The position numbers and the translations under genes are program-made. 64,000 nt of DNA from Neorhizobium sp. (GTDB lineage Bacteria > Pseudomonadota > Alphaproteobacteria > Rhizobiales > Rhizobiaceae): the NCBI GenBank assembly GCA_028283725.1, contig JAPWKC010000004.1:992001-1056000 (forward strand). The letters are read 5' to 3'. Below the pieces are notes generated by a model that searched no databases, was not told the origin of the DNA, and saw only the letters and a program-made list of their open reading frames with translations. Shown in pieces: positions 40,670 through 49,587 of the stretch; positions within the stretch are counted from its first letter, which is position 1; every line of letters starts with the position of its first letter.

Positions 40670-40852
40670 CTATTGTCCCGCAGTTCCGCCGGTGCCCGGC
40701 GCGGGCTCCAGCGGCGAGGCTGCCGGCATCGGACTTCCCGCCATGCGACCGCCATCGTTCATCACGACGATCGACAGCACGCAGGCGACGACAAGACCCA
40801 AGACCACAATAAACAACCAGCGCATCCTGACGGTTTTCCCTCTCTTCGACAT
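40670..40852 (-). CDS. small single-helix membrane protein
   Basis: A frame of about 60 residues: a short basic N-terminus, a strong membrane helix (MRWLFIVVLGLVVACVLSIVVM) and a Pro/Ala/Gly-rich tail (MPAASPLEPAPGTGGTAGQ). The clean helix with positive-inside flank suggests a real inner-membrane protein, but the start is unclear (ATG at 40852, or ATG at 40825 directly at the helix) and the ribosome site is weak. No family was recognised. It lies upstream of and in the same direction as the aminotransferase gene. Confidence 0.5.
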   Translation of the reverse strand: MSKRGKTVRMRWLFIVVLGLVVACVLSIVVMNDGGRMAGSPMPAASPLEPAPGTGGTAGQ

Positions 40853-41035
40853 CAACAGACAGCGTCGCCACGAACTGTTGCGGGGCGAAACGTTCCGTGA
40901 TGTTCAACCAGAATAGTTGGGCGGTGATGCGGCAGGCGAGCAAATCGCAGCAAATGATTGACAGGCCTGCCCGATCGCTGCACCTTTCAGGCCATCCGCT
41001 GCCTCCCTTTCGCCGATAGACCGCCGATCAGAGCC

Positions 41036-41755
41036 ATGCCCTCACACAGCCTCATGATGCTCACCCAGGAGCTTGTCGATTTCTGCTTTCGCGCCGAGGA
41101 CGATCCCGGCCCGCCCGCCGACTGGCAGGGTCTGACGGACGGCGATTATACCGAAATCGCCGACCGGCTGACGGCGGAGATCGGCGACGATCCGCTGTGG
41201 GTCTTCGCCTATGGCTCGCTGATCTGGAAGCCCGGCTTTGCCTCGATCGATCGCAAGAAGGCCACCGCCTATGGATGGCACCGGTCGTTTTCACTGAGGA
41301 TCGAGCGCGGCCGCGGCTCGCCGTCGCAACCCGGCCTGATGATGATGCTGTCGCGCGGCGGCCGCTGCGACGGGGTGATCTACCGGGTGGCCGATGACGA
41401 CAAGCGCGCCCAGATCGAACAGGCGCTCCGGCGCGAGGTGAGCAGCAAGGACAGTCTGACGACTTTCCGCTGGCTTCCCGTGCGGATAGAAAACGGGGAG
41501 ACGATCCGGGCGCTGACCTTCTGGGTCGGCAATGGCAGCCCGCGGATCATCACGCCGCTTCTGCCGCTCGACGATGTGGCGCCGGTGCTGGCCCGCGCCT
41601 GCGGCCATCGGGGGTCGTGCGCCGAATATCTCTACAATACCGTGGTGCATCTTGCCGAATTCGGCATCCGCGACCGCAATCTCTGGCGCCTCCAGGCGAT
41701 GGTGGCAAGAGAGATAGAGGCGTTACAGGCCGAACAGCAACCGGCCGGAGAGTGA
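41036..41755 (+). CDS. chaC: gamma-glutamylcyclotransferase (ChaC type)
   Basis: A 239-residue ChaC-family enzyme that degrades glutathione to 5-oxoproline and Cys-Gly. The hallmark VFAYGSLIWKPGF substrate-binding loop is present, followed by YGWHRSFSL...RGRGSPSQPGLMMMLSRGG and GVIYRVADDDK, and a C-terminal YLYNTVVHLAEFGIRDRNLWRLQAMV. It is cytosolic. The methionine at 41036 is taken; MMLTQEL at about 41054 is a close alternative. A GST gene follows 160 bases downstream on the same strand, pointing to a glutathione-related neighbourhood. Confidence 0.92.
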   Translation: MPSHSLMMLTQELVDFCFRAEDDPGPPADWQGLTDGDYTEIADRLTAEIGDDPLWVFAYGSLIWKPGFASIDRKKATAYGWHRSFSLRIERGRGSPSQPGLMMMLSRGGRCDGVIYRVADDDKRAQIEQALRREVSSKDSLTTFRWLPVRIENGETIRALTFWVGNGSPRIITPLLPLDDVAPVLARACGHRGSCAEYLYNTVVHLAEFGIRDRNLWRLQAMVAREIEALQAEQQPAGE

Positions 41756-41916
41756 TCGGACGCAGGATCGAGGACGGGAGCGAGGCCCTAATCGAGGCAG
41801 GTCATCGATCCCGTCATCCAGAGCGGCAGGCGCCGGTCGAATGATGCCTGACCGGGCTTGCCGATGTCGCCGGGCCCGCTACCTCCAACGGATCGCAACC
41901 GGTTGGGAGGCCGCGA

Positions 41917-42624
41917 ATGCGCCCGGTGCTCTACTATCACCCATTTTCGTCCTATTCGCAGAAAGTGCTGATCGCGCTTTACGAGAACGGCACGCCGTTC
42001 GAACGGCGGGAATTCGGACCCGAAGATCCGGGCGCATGGGAGGAGCTTGCCGCGCTCTGGCCCGTGAAGCGGTTTCCGATGCTGAAGGACGAGAGCCGCC
42101 AACAGGGGTGGGATGCGGGCCATCAGGGCCATGCGGTATTCGAGGCGAGTACCATTATCGAATATCTGCAGCTGCATTATCCGGGACCGGTAAGGCTCAT
42201 ACCGGATTTGGCGGATCTCGCCATCGCTGTCAGGATGCTCGACCGCTTCTTCGACAATTACGTCTCGACGCCGCAGCAGGCGATCGTCTTCGATGCGCTG
42301 CGCAAGCCGGAAGACCGCGATCCCCTCGGGGTTGCCAAGGCACGCGACATGCTCGATGCGGCCTATCTCTGGCTGGAGGCGCATATGGGCGAACAGCATG
42401 ATCGAGGCTGTTCCTGGGCCGTGGGGGAGACATTCACGCTGGCCGATTGCGCCGCGGCACCGTTTCTCTTCTATGCCGACTGGACGCATCCGCTGGGCGA
42501 CCGCTTTCCGGCCGTCACCGCCTACAGGCAAAGATTGCTCGCCCGTCCCTCCTTTGCCCGTGCCGTCGATGAGGCCCGGCCCTATCGCACGCTCTTTCCG
42601 CTCGGAGCGCCGGATCGCGACTGA
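41917..42624 (+). CDS. glutathione S-transferase family protein
   Basis: A 235-residue GST. The N-terminal thioredoxin-fold domain reads VLYYHPFSSYSQKVLIALYENGTPFERREFG, with FPMLKDES (conserved cis-Pro) and the glutathione-binding ExST (VFEASTIIEYL). The all-helical C-terminal domain contains WAVGETFTLADCAAAPFLFYAD, the N-capping box region. The catalytic residue is likely a Ser or Tyr in YHPFSSYSQ. It conjugates glutathione to electrophiles. It is convergent with a LysR gene 35 bases away. The start ATG at 41917 stands at the expected family start. Confidence 0.92.
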   Translation: MRPVLYYHPFSSYSQKVLIALYENGTPFERREFGPEDPGAWEELAALWPVKRFPMLKDESRQQGWDAGHQGHAVFEASTIIEYLQLHYPGPVRLIPDLADLAIAVRMLDRFFDNYVSTPQQAIVFDALRKPEDRDPLGVAKARDMLDAAYLWLEAHMGEQHDRGCSWAVGETFTLADCAAAPFLFYADWTHPLGDRFPAVTAYRQRLLARPSFARAVDEARPYRTLFPLGAPDRD

Positions 42625-42659
42625 CGTCTATCCTGATTACAAGACCTGCGATCACCCGC

Positions 42660-43553
42660 TCAAAGCCGCGCCGCCAGGAAATCGATGAAGGCGCGGATGC
42701 GCACGGCCAGATGCTCGTGGCCGGCATAGAGGGCGTGAATTTCCTCGATATCGCCGGGATTGTAATCCTCAAGGATCGGCACGAGACGGCCAGCCTCGAT
42801 ATCGGGCTCGACATGGAAGCGGCCGACGCGACCGATGCCGAGCCCATCGAGGCAGAACTGGCGGATGATCGAACCGCTCGAGCCTTTGAGAGAACCGGAG
42901 ACCGGGCGGACATCGACCGTGCCTGTCTGCGGATCGCGGAACGGCCAGCCCTCGATCGAGCGGAGGAAATTGAAGTTTATGCAATTGTGGCCGGCGAGAT
43001 CCTGCGGTTCTGCGGGCATGCCCGCGCGGGCGAGATAGGCCGGCGAGGCGATCACCACCTGCGGGCTCTGGCCGAGCTTGCGCGCCATCAGCGACGAGCT
43101 TCTGAGGGACCCGTGGCGGATGGCGATATCGACCCGCTCGCGGATCAGATCGACCGTATCGTCGGTCAGCGTCACATCGAGCTGGACATCGGGGAAAAGC
43201 GCCAGGAACTCGCCTGACATCGGCAGGATATAGCGTTCGCCGAAACCGACCGATGCATTGATCGACAGGGGGCCGCGCGGCAGCATGCGCCCGCCGCCGG
43301 CGACCACCGCCTCGGTATCGGCGATCTCGGCCAGAATGCGCTGCGCCCGCGCCAGATAGGTCTCGCCCTCCGGCGTCAGTTGCAGGGTGCGGGTGGAGCG
43401 CACGACAAGGCGTGTGCCGAGCCGGTCTTCGAGCCGTGTCACGAGCTTGCTCACCGCAGATGGCGAGAGTTTCAGCTTTCGTCCGGCGGCGGAAAAACTC
43501 CTGAGTTCGGCCGCTAGCACAAAGACCTGCATTTCTCCCGCCCGGTTATCCAT
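42660..43553 (-). CDS. LysR family transcriptional regulator
   Basis: A 297-residue LysR regulator of the CrgA/DmlR-like subgroup. The HTH reads MQVFVLAAELRSFSAAGRKLKLSPSAVSKLVTRLEDRLGTRLVVRSTR, and the effector domain has PRGPLSINASVGFGERYILP and SGSIIRQFCLDGLGIGRV. The start at 43553 (MDNRAGEM) places the HTH at the usual distance. It is divergent from the MFS exporter gene (starts 210 bases apart) with an AT-rich dyad between them. It probably controls the exporter and possibly the two aldo/keto reductases behind it. Confidence 0.93.
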   Translation of the reverse strand: MDNRAGEMQVFVLAAELRSFSAAGRKLKLSPSAVSKLVTRLEDRLGTRLVVRSTRTLQLTPEGETYLARAQRILAEIADTEAVVAGGGRMLPRGPLSINASVGFGERYILPMSGEFLALFPDVQLDVTLTDDTVDLIRERVDIAIRHGSLRSSSLMARKLGQSPQVVIASPAYLARAGMPAEPQDLAGHNCINFNFLRSIEGWPFRDPQTGTVDVRPVSGSLKGSSGSIIRQFCLDGLGIGRVGRFHVEPDIEAGRLVPILEDYNPGDIEEIHALYAGHEHLAVRIRAFIDFLAARL

Positions 43554-43665
43554 CGCGTGCATTCCTTCCGTCTCGTCCAGGGACAAAGCCCTTCATCCCC
43601 CCTGCCGGACGGTGTCTCTTGCCCGCAAGCAGAGGATGAGGTCTCTTCCTGTGACTTCAATTCAC

Positions 43666-43681
43666 AAATGATTATCCATTT
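43666..43681. promoter_or_regulatory. LysR-type dyad between regulator and MFS gene
   Basis: AAATG-ATTATC-CATTT is an AT-rich inverted repeat in the divergent promoter region, about 83-98 bases before the MFS start. Its symmetry and placement suit a LysR binding site. Confidence 0.5.
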
Positions 43682-43763
43682 ATGCCGCTACACAGGCAAG
43701 TGCGCGATGGCGATATTGCGCTGCATCACAATCCGCCTCCTCCCACGGATCAGGAACAGGACA

Positions 43764-44948
43764 ATGCCTCTCGCCCTCTACGCCCTGACCGCCGGTGCCT
43801 TCGGCATCGGGGTCACCGAATTCGTCATCATGGGTCTCTTGCCGCAGGTCGCGGCCGATATCCATGTCTCCATCGCCACCGCCGGACTGCTGATTTCCGG
43901 CTATGCGCTCGGCGTCGTCGTCGGCGCGCCGGTTCTGACCATCATGACCGGCCGTCTGCCGCGCAAGACCGTGCTGATCGGCCTGATGGGCATTTTCATC
44001 ATCGGCAATGCCATCTGTGCGCTTGCAAGCGACTATACGCTCCTGATGGCGGCGCGCGTCGTCACCGCGCTCGCGCATGGCACGTTCTTCGGCGTCGGCT
44101 CGGTCGTCGCCACGAAGATGGTATCGCCCGACAAGCGGGCATCGGCGATTGCCGTGATGTTCACCGGCCTGACCGTCGCCAATATTCTCGGCGTGCCCTT
44201 CGGCACCTGGCTCGGACAGAATTTCGGCTGGCGCTCGACCTTCTGGGCCGTGTCGCTCGTCGGCGTCGCAGCGCTTGTCGTCATCGCAGCCGTGCTTCCC
44301 AAGGATCGCGAGACACCTGATGTGTCGGACTGGAAGGCCGATCTCGTGGCGATTTCCCGCGGGCCGGTTCTGCTCGGGCTTCTGACCACCGTCTTCGGCT
44401 ATGCCGGTGTGTTTGCCGTCTTTACCTATATCGCGCCGATCCTGACCGAGATCGCGCATCTGCCGGAAAGCTGGGTCTCGCCTGTGCTTCTGGTCTTCGG
44501 CGGCGGGCTGATCGCCGGCAATATTCTCGGCGGCAAGGCGGCCGACCGCAACCTTCGCATGACCGTCGTCGGTTCGCTCGCCCTGCTTGCGCTGTCGCTG
44601 GTGCTGTTTCCCGCAACGTTCGGCAGCCATGTCGCCGTCATCGTCTTCGTCGGGCTGATCGGTACCGCGGCCTTTGCCACCGTCGCCCCCTTGCAGATGT
44701 GGGTGCTCGGCAAGGCCGAAGGGGCTGGAGAGCAGCTTGCCTCATCCTTCAATATCGGCGCCTTCAACCTCGGCAATGCGCTCGGCGCCTGGGCCGGCGG
44801 CATGGCGATCGATCACGGGCTCGGTTTTGAAAACATCCCCTTCGTCGCCACCATCTTCCCGGTCGCTGCCGTGATCATCGCCCTGATCGCGATGCGGGGC
44901 GAGACGCGGAACGGCGCGGACGAGCGGGCCGCGGTTTCGCTACACTGA
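43764..44948 (+). CDS. MFS efflux transporter (DHA1 family)
   Basis: A 394-residue, 12-helix major facilitator. It opens MPLALYALTAGAFGIGVTEFVIMGLLPQVAADIHVS, which is the DHA1 signature of AraJ/YdhP-like sugar or drug exporters. The motif-A-like segment GRLPRKTVLIGLMG and motif C region VLGVPFGTWLGQNFGWR are present. An AGGA site precedes the ATG at 43764. The substrate is unknown. It is the first gene of a same-strand group with two aldo/keto reductases, divergent from the LysR gene. Confidence 0.93.
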   Translation: MPLALYALTAGAFGIGVTEFVIMGLLPQVAADIHVSIATAGLLISGYALGVVVGAPVLTIMTGRLPRKTVLIGLMGIFIIGNAICALASDYTLLMAARVVTALAHGTFFGVGSVVATKMVSPDKRASAIAVMFTGLTVANILGVPFGTWLGQNFGWRSTFWAVSLVGVAALVVIAAVLPKDRETPDVSDWKADLVAISRGPVLLGLLTTVFGYAGVFAVFTYIAPILTEIAHLPESWVSPVLLVFGGGLIAGNILGGKAADRNLRMTVVGSLALLALSLVLFPATFGSHVAVIVFVGLIGTAAFATVAPLQMWVLGKAEGAGEQLASSFNIGAFNLGNALGAWAGGMAIDHGLGFENIPFVATIFPVAAVIIALIAMRGETRNGADERAAVSLH

Positions 44949-45012
44949 GCGACCTTACCCATCGCTCCCCGCATTCCCTCAAAAAAGACCTTCGCATTTC
45001 AAGGAGACGACC

Positions 45013-46050
45013 ATGGATTATCGCAGGCTTGGCAGATCCGGCCTCAAGGTGCCGGTGCTCAGCTTCGGCGCCGGCACGTTCGGCGGTTCCGGCCCGCTGT
45101 TCAGCGCCTGGGGCACGACGGATGTCGCCGAGGCCCGCCGCCTCGTCGATATCTGCCTCGATGCCGGCGTCACGCTGTTCGACACGGCCGATGTCTATTC
45201 GAACGGCGCCTCGGAAGAGGTGCTCGGCGAGGCGATCAAGGGCCGGCGCGACACGGTGCTGATCTCCACCAAGGCAAGCCTGCCGACCGGCGACGGGCCG
45301 AATGACTGGGGATCGTCGCGGGCGCGGCTGATCCGCGCCGTCGATGCCTCGCTGAGACGGCTCGGCACCGATCATATCGATATCTTCCAGCTGCATGCCT
45401 TCGACGCCTCGACGCCGGTGGAGGAAGTGGTCTCCACCCTCGACCGGCTCGTGGATGCCGGCAAGCTGCGCTATATCGGAGTGTCGAACTTTTCCGGCTG
45501 GCAGATCATGAAATCGCTGGCGGCGGCGGACCGGAACGGCTGGAGCCGCTATGTGGCAAACCAGGTCTATTATTCGCTGATCGGCCGCGATTACGAATGG
45601 GACCTGATGCCGCTCGGTGCCGACCAGGGCCTCGGCGCACTCGTCTGGAGCCCGCTCGGTTGGGGCAGGCTCACCGGCAAGATCAGCCGCTCGAAGCCGA
45701 TCCCGGCGCAGAGCCGGCTGCACGAGACGGCAAGCTTCGGCCCGCCGGTGGATGACGAGCTGCTCTATCGCGTGGTCGACGTTCTGGAGGCGATCGCTGC
45801 GGAAACGGAAAAATCCGTGCCGCAGGTGGCGATCAACTGGCTTGTTTCGCGGCCGACCGTGTCTTCCGTCATCATCGGCGCGCGCAAAGAGGAACAGCTG
45901 CGGCAAAATCTCGGCGCCGTCGGCTGGTCGCTGACACAGGAGCAGATCGACAGGCTCGATGCGGCGAGCGCCGTGACGGCCCCCTACCCGCATTTCCCCT
46001 ATCGCCAGCAGGAAGGTTTTGCCCGGCTCGATCCACCGATGACGCGCTGA
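45013..46050 (+). CDS. aldo/keto reductase
   Basis: A 345-residue NADPH-dependent aldo/keto reductase (TIM barrel). Its catalytic tetrad is seen as Asp and Tyr in FDTADVYSNG, Lys in LISTKAS and His in FQLHAFD. The NADP-binding C-terminal part SSVIIGARKEEQLRQNLGAV is intact. The start follows an AAGGAG site. It resembles YajO/voltage-gated beta-subunit-like AKRs, and substrates are probably aldehydes or ketones. It lies 64 bases after the MFS gene, so the two are likely co-transcribed. Confidence 0.94.
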   Translation: MDYRRLGRSGLKVPVLSFGAGTFGGSGPLFSAWGTTDVAEARRLVDICLDAGVTLFDTADVYSNGASEEVLGEAIKGRRDTVLISTKASLPTGDGPNDWGSSRARLIRAVDASLRRLGTDHIDIFQLHAFDASTPVEEVVSTLDRLVDAGKLRYIGVSNFSGWQIMKSLAAADRNGWSRYVANQVYYSLIGRDYEWDLMPLGADQGLGALVWSPLGWGRLTGKISRSKPIPAQSRLHETASFGPPVDDELLYRVVDVLEAIAAETEKSVPQVAINWLVSRPTVSSVIIGARKEEQLRQNLGAVGWSLTQEQIDRLDAASAVTAPYPHFPYRQQEGFARLDPPMTR

Positions 46051-46145
46051 TTGCCGGAGGCAATCGACGTCCGGTCTCACTCTCCCCTCAATCCGGGTGG
46101 TTGAACCCGCCCGCCGAAGGCCCATGTTGAGGGGGCCTCATTTTT

Positions 46146-46176
46146 GCCCGGCCAATGCCGGGCCTTCTCCAAAGGA
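46146..46176 (+). promoter_or_regulatory. hairpins around the ribosome site of the second aldo/keto reductase gene
   Basis: A stem GCCCGGC/GCCGGGC (46146-46163) directly precedes CTCC-AAA-GGAG, in which the GGAG ribosome site can pair with the nearby CTCC. This could reduce translation initiation of the gene at 46185, or simply be the tail end of a terminator for the gene before. The significance is uncertain. Confidence 0.4.
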
Positions 46177-46184
46177 GTTTTTCC

Positions 46185-47012
46185 ATGTTCACCGTCAGCG
46201 CCCATGGCGCCAATATTCCAGCACTCGGCTTCGGCACGTTCCGCATGCCCGATGCAGACGTTCACCGCATCCTGCCGGAAGCTCTCAAGCTCGGTTTCCG
46301 CCATGTCGATACGGCGCAGATCTACAAGAACGAGCAGGCCGTCGGCGACGTTCTGAAAGCCTCGGGCATTCCGCGTCAGGATATCTTCCTGACGACCAAG
46401 GTGTGGGTCGATCGCGTCGGTCATGACGCGTTCATCGCCTCCGTCGACGAAAGCCTTGCCAAGCTGAAGACCGATCATGTCGACCTGCTGCTCTTGCACT
46501 GGCCGCAGAGCGAGATGCCGCTTGCCGACCGGATCGGCGCGCTGAACGCGCTTCGCCAGGCCGGCAAGGTGAAGAATATCGGCGTTTCCAACTTTTCGAC
46601 CGCGCTGATGCAGGAGGCCGTGACGCTGTCCGACGCGCCGATCGTCAACAACCAGGTCGAATACCACCCCTATCTCGACCAGACGAAGGTTCTGGACGCG
46701 GCGCACAAGAGCGGCATGTCTGTCACCGCCTATTACCTGATGGCCGATGGTGCGGTTCCGAAGGACGCGGTGCTGAAGGATATCGGCGCCAAGCACGGCA
46801 AGACGGCCGCACAGGTGGTGCTGCGCTGGGCGATCCAGCAGCAGGACGTGATCGCGCTTTCCAAGACCGCGACCGAAAGCCGTCTGCCGGAGAATTTCGA
46901 CGTGTTCGACTTCGCCCTGTCGTCGGAGGAACTCGCCGCCGTCCACGCGCTTGCCCGCCCGGACGGCCGGATCGTCGATCCCGGCAATCTGGCACCCGAC
47001 TGGGACAGGTAA
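46185..47012 (+). CDS. aldo/keto reductase (2,5-diketo-gluconate reductase-like)
   Basis: A 275-residue AKR of the DkgB/AKR5 type. The tetrad is present: Asp in RHVDTAQIYKNE (with Tyr), Lys in LTTKVWVD and His in LLLHWPQSE. Further features are IGVSNFSTALMQEAV, NNQVEYHPYLDQ and VIALSKTATESRLPENF. It is smaller than the preceding AKR, as expected for the subfamily. An AAAGGAG site lies eight bases before the ATG. Substrates are probably small dicarbonyls or aldehydes, fitting a detoxification role beside the GST and exporter. Confidence 0.94.
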   Translation: MFTVSAHGANIPALGFGTFRMPDADVHRILPEALKLGFRHVDTAQIYKNEQAVGDVLKASGIPRQDIFLTTKVWVDRVGHDAFIASVDESLAKLKTDHVDLLLLHWPQSEMPLADRIGALNALRQAGKVKNIGVSNFSTALMQEAVTLSDAPIVNNQVEYHPYLDQTKVLDAAHKSGMSVTAYYLMADGAVPKDAVLKDIGAKHGKTAAQVVLRWAIQQQDVIALSKTATESRLPENFDVFDFALSSEELAAVHALARPDGRIVDPGNLAPDWDR

Positions 47013-47043
47013 GACCTGCACAGACCAGGGCTTCAAGACTTCA

Positions 47044-47079
47044 CGGCTCCGGGGAGATGATCTCCGGGGCCTTTTCGTC
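47044..47079 (+). terminator. terminator after second aldo/keto reductase gene
   Basis: A GC-rich stem around GGCTCCGGGGAGA and TCTCCGGGGCC with a short loop is followed by TTTTCG. Confidence 0.7.
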
Positions 47080-47517
47080 ATCCTGTAAAGGGGTTCCACC
47101 GGCGGAACGGGCAAAGCGGCCTGAGATGGCCGGATGCCGGAGTGCCTCAGGCCTGAGTGCCGACAAAAAAATTCCCCGTCGGTGGCGACGGGGATGACTG
47201 GAGTCTGCAATGCGATATTTCTATCGTGCAATTCAGAATATAAAAACCCTAGGAATTAATGGGTTTCCGCATATTAAGAACTATTTAAGTATAGATTTCG
47301 AATATACGCCGCAAGCCGATCATTGAAACGACGATCGATTGCTATCTACAGTATTCCTAAAAAATACTCCGTTAAGCCGCAATTAATCATCGCGCTATAC
47401 GGTGCAACGACGCCCATGACGGGCGTGATCGACACGCTTTCCCGCCTCGCTCCCCTTCCTGTCGCGTTTGCCTTCCCGCCGCGCTTTGCGTTCATGGCGG
47501 CTTTTCCGGTGTATGAC
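47080..47517. promoter_or_regulatory. AT-rich upstream region of the chemoreceptor gene
   Basis: About 440 bases with an AT-rich core (47210-47330) and an inverted repeat AAACCC (47244-47249) / GGGTTT (47261-47266). It probably contains the chemoreceptor promoter. In-frame codons upstream of 47518 exist but encode no conserved sequence. Confidence 0.45.
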
Positions 47518-49494
47518 ATGACTTTCTTATCCAATGCGAAAATCCGCACCAAGATCCTGTCCCTTATCATTCCAGTCTGTCTGATCGGCGTCGCCGGCAT
47601 CGTTGCCGCAGCCTATAGCTTCAAGAAGGCCGACACGGAATATTCCGCCTTCATCGCCGAAGACAGTATCGCCGCGACGCAGGTGTCGCGCGCGTCCACA
47701 TCGATGAATTCGGTCGCCTACAGCGCCTACCAGCTGACCGTCTATCCGCAGGGCGCAGCCTTCCGCGCCGTGGCGGAAAAGAACTACGAAAGCGGCAAGA
47801 AGGTCGTCAGCACGCTTCTCGCATCGGCCAAGCAGCTCATTCCAGAGCAGGCAAGTGGCCTTGCGCCTTTCGAAACACGGTCGGTGGCGATCTTTGCCAC
47901 AACCGACAAGGCGGTTGCGCTTGCCCAAGAGGGCAAGACGCAGGAGGCGCAGGCAATGCTTGCGCAGGTCGATCCCGACATCGCCAAGATCCGTGACGAT
48001 TTCAAGGAATGGAACGTCACCAATGCCAAGACCGTGCTCGACAACAGTGCCGCGATCACCACCGAGATCGACCACACGATCATGACCCTGCTGGTGACGC
48101 TCGGCGTTCTGTTTGCCGGCGCGATCATCCTGTCGCTGTTTGTCGCCTCGCGCGGCATTTCCGGCCCGATCGATGCGCTGCGCCAGCGGATGGCATCGCT
48201 TGCCGACGGCCAGACGGCACAGGAAATCCCAGGCCTTGCCCGCAAGGACGAAGTCGGCCAGATGGCGGAAGCCGTGTCTGTCTTCCGCGACAACGCCATC
48301 GAGCGCCGCGCGCTGGAAGAAGCCGCAGAAGCCAATCGCAGCCTGTCGGAAAAGGAACGTGCGGAGCGCGAGGCGCAGAAGGCCCGCGAGGCCGCAGCCA
48401 TCTCCTTTGCCGTCGACAATCTTGCAACCGGCCTGACGCATCTTTCCGAAGGCGATCTGTCCTACCGTATCGGCCAGCCGTTTGCCGACACGCTGGACGG
48501 CGTTCGCCACAACTTCAACACGTCCGCCGACAAGCTGCAGGAAGCCATGCAGGGCGTTTCGCAGAATGCCCGCGGCATCGATGCCGGCGCCAACGAGATC
48601 AAGTCGGCGGCCGACGATCTGGCCAAGCGCACCGAGCAGCAGGCCGCGGCGCTTGAAGAAACCGCAGCCGCGCTGGAAGAGATCACCACCACGGTCAAGG
48701 ATGCGACCAAGCGTGCCCAGGAGGCCGGTTCGCTGGTTGCCCGCACCCGCGCCGGTGCCGAACGTTCGGGCGAAGTCGTCCAGCGTGCCGTCCGTTCGAT
48801 GGAGCAGATCGAAAAGTCTTCGGGCGAGATCGGCAACATTATCGGCGTGATCGACGAGATCGCTTTCCAGACCAATCTTCTGGCGCTCAATGCCGGCGTC
48901 GAAGCCGCTCGCGCCGGTGAAGCCGGCAAGGGCTTTGCCGTCGTTGCCCAGGAAGTGCGTGAACTGGCTCAGCGTTCGGCGAATGCGGCCAAGGAAATCA
49001 AGGCGCTGATCAACGCCTCGAATGCACAGGTTCAGGACGGCGTGCAACTGGTCGGCGAGACCGGCCGGGCGCTCGAAACCATCGTTTCGGAAGTGCAGGA
49101 CATCAATCGTCACGTCGCGGCGATCGTCGAAAGCGCCCAGGAACAGTCGTCGGGTCTCCAGCAAATCAACACGGCCGTCAACCAGATGGACCAGGACACG
49201 CAGAAGAACGCCGCGATGGTGGAGGAATCCACCGCCGCCAGCCATAGCCTTGCCAAGGAAGCCGCCTCGCTCAACCAGCTTCTGTCGCAGTTCAAGCTGG
49301 CCGAAGGCTATCAGTCTTCCCATTCGGCTCCGTCAGCCGGCCGTCAGCAGGGCTATGGTGCCGCCGCACCGCGGGCTGCAACCGGCAGCGAGCGTCCATC
49401 TGCCTCGCCGGTGCGCGCGCTTGCCCGCAAGGTGGCCGGCGCCTTCGGCGGCAATACCGCCAGTGCCGCCGCGCAGAACTGGGAAGAGTTTTAA
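47518..49494 (+). CDS. methyl-accepting chemotaxis protein
   Basis: A 658-residue chemoreceptor. TM1 lies at about 13-33, a periplasmic helical ligand domain at about 34-185, TM2 at about 186-211, HAMP to about 265, a second HAMP-like segment (TGLTHLSEGDLSYRIGQ) and the MA signalling domain with the conserved tip EIAFQTNLLALNAGVEAARAGEAGKGFAVVAQEVR. The final five residues NWEEF form the pentapeptide that tethers CheR/CheB adaptation enzymes. The start ATG at 47518 puts TM1 at the normal position; a longer frame begins at 47323. The ligand is unknown. The gene is not linked to other che genes here. Confidence 0.94.
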   Translation: MTFLSNAKIRTKILSLIIPVCLIGVAGIVAAAYSFKKADTEYSAFIAEDSIAATQVSRASTSMNSVAYSAYQLTVYPQGAAFRAVAEKNYESGKKVVSTLLASAKQLIPEQASGLAPFETRSVAIFATTDKAVALAQEGKTQEAQAMLAQVDPDIAKIRDDFKEWNVTNAKTVLDNSAAITTEIDHTIMTLLVTLGVLFAGAIILSLFVASRGISGPIDALRQRMASLADGQTAQEIPGLARKDEVGQMAEAVSVFRDNAIERRALEEAAEANRSLSEKERAEREAQKAREAAAISFAVDNLATGLTHLSEGDLSYRIGQPFADTLDGVRHNFNTSADKLQEAMQGVSQNARGIDAGANEIKSAADDLAKRTEQQAAALEETAAALEEITTTVKDATKRAQEAGSLVARTRAGAERSGEVVQRAVRSMEQIEKSSGEIGNIIGVIDEIAFQTNLLALNAGVEAARAGEAGKGFAVVAQEVRELAQRSANAAKEIKALINASNAQVQDGVQLVGETGRALETIVSEVQDINRHVAAIVESAQEQSSGLQQINTAVNQMDQDTQKNAAMVEESTAASHSLAKEAASLNQLLSQFKLAEGYQSSHSAPSAGRQQGYGAAAPRAATGSERPSASPVRALARKVAGAFGGNTASAAAQNWEEF

Positions 49495-49520
49495 GACCGC
49501 TTCCCTTCAACCGACATGAG

Positions 49521-49555
49521 AAAGCCCCGGACATCACAGCATGTCCGGGGCTTTT
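49521..49555. terminator. bidirectional terminator between chemoreceptor and corA
   Basis: A perfect 14-bp stem AAAGCCCCGGACAT/ATGTCCGGGGCTTT with a six-base loop, followed by a T-rich run. It lies between convergent genes. Confidence 0.8.
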
Positions 49556-49587
49556 CTTTTCAAGGATTACTGTTTCTGACCGGCGGC

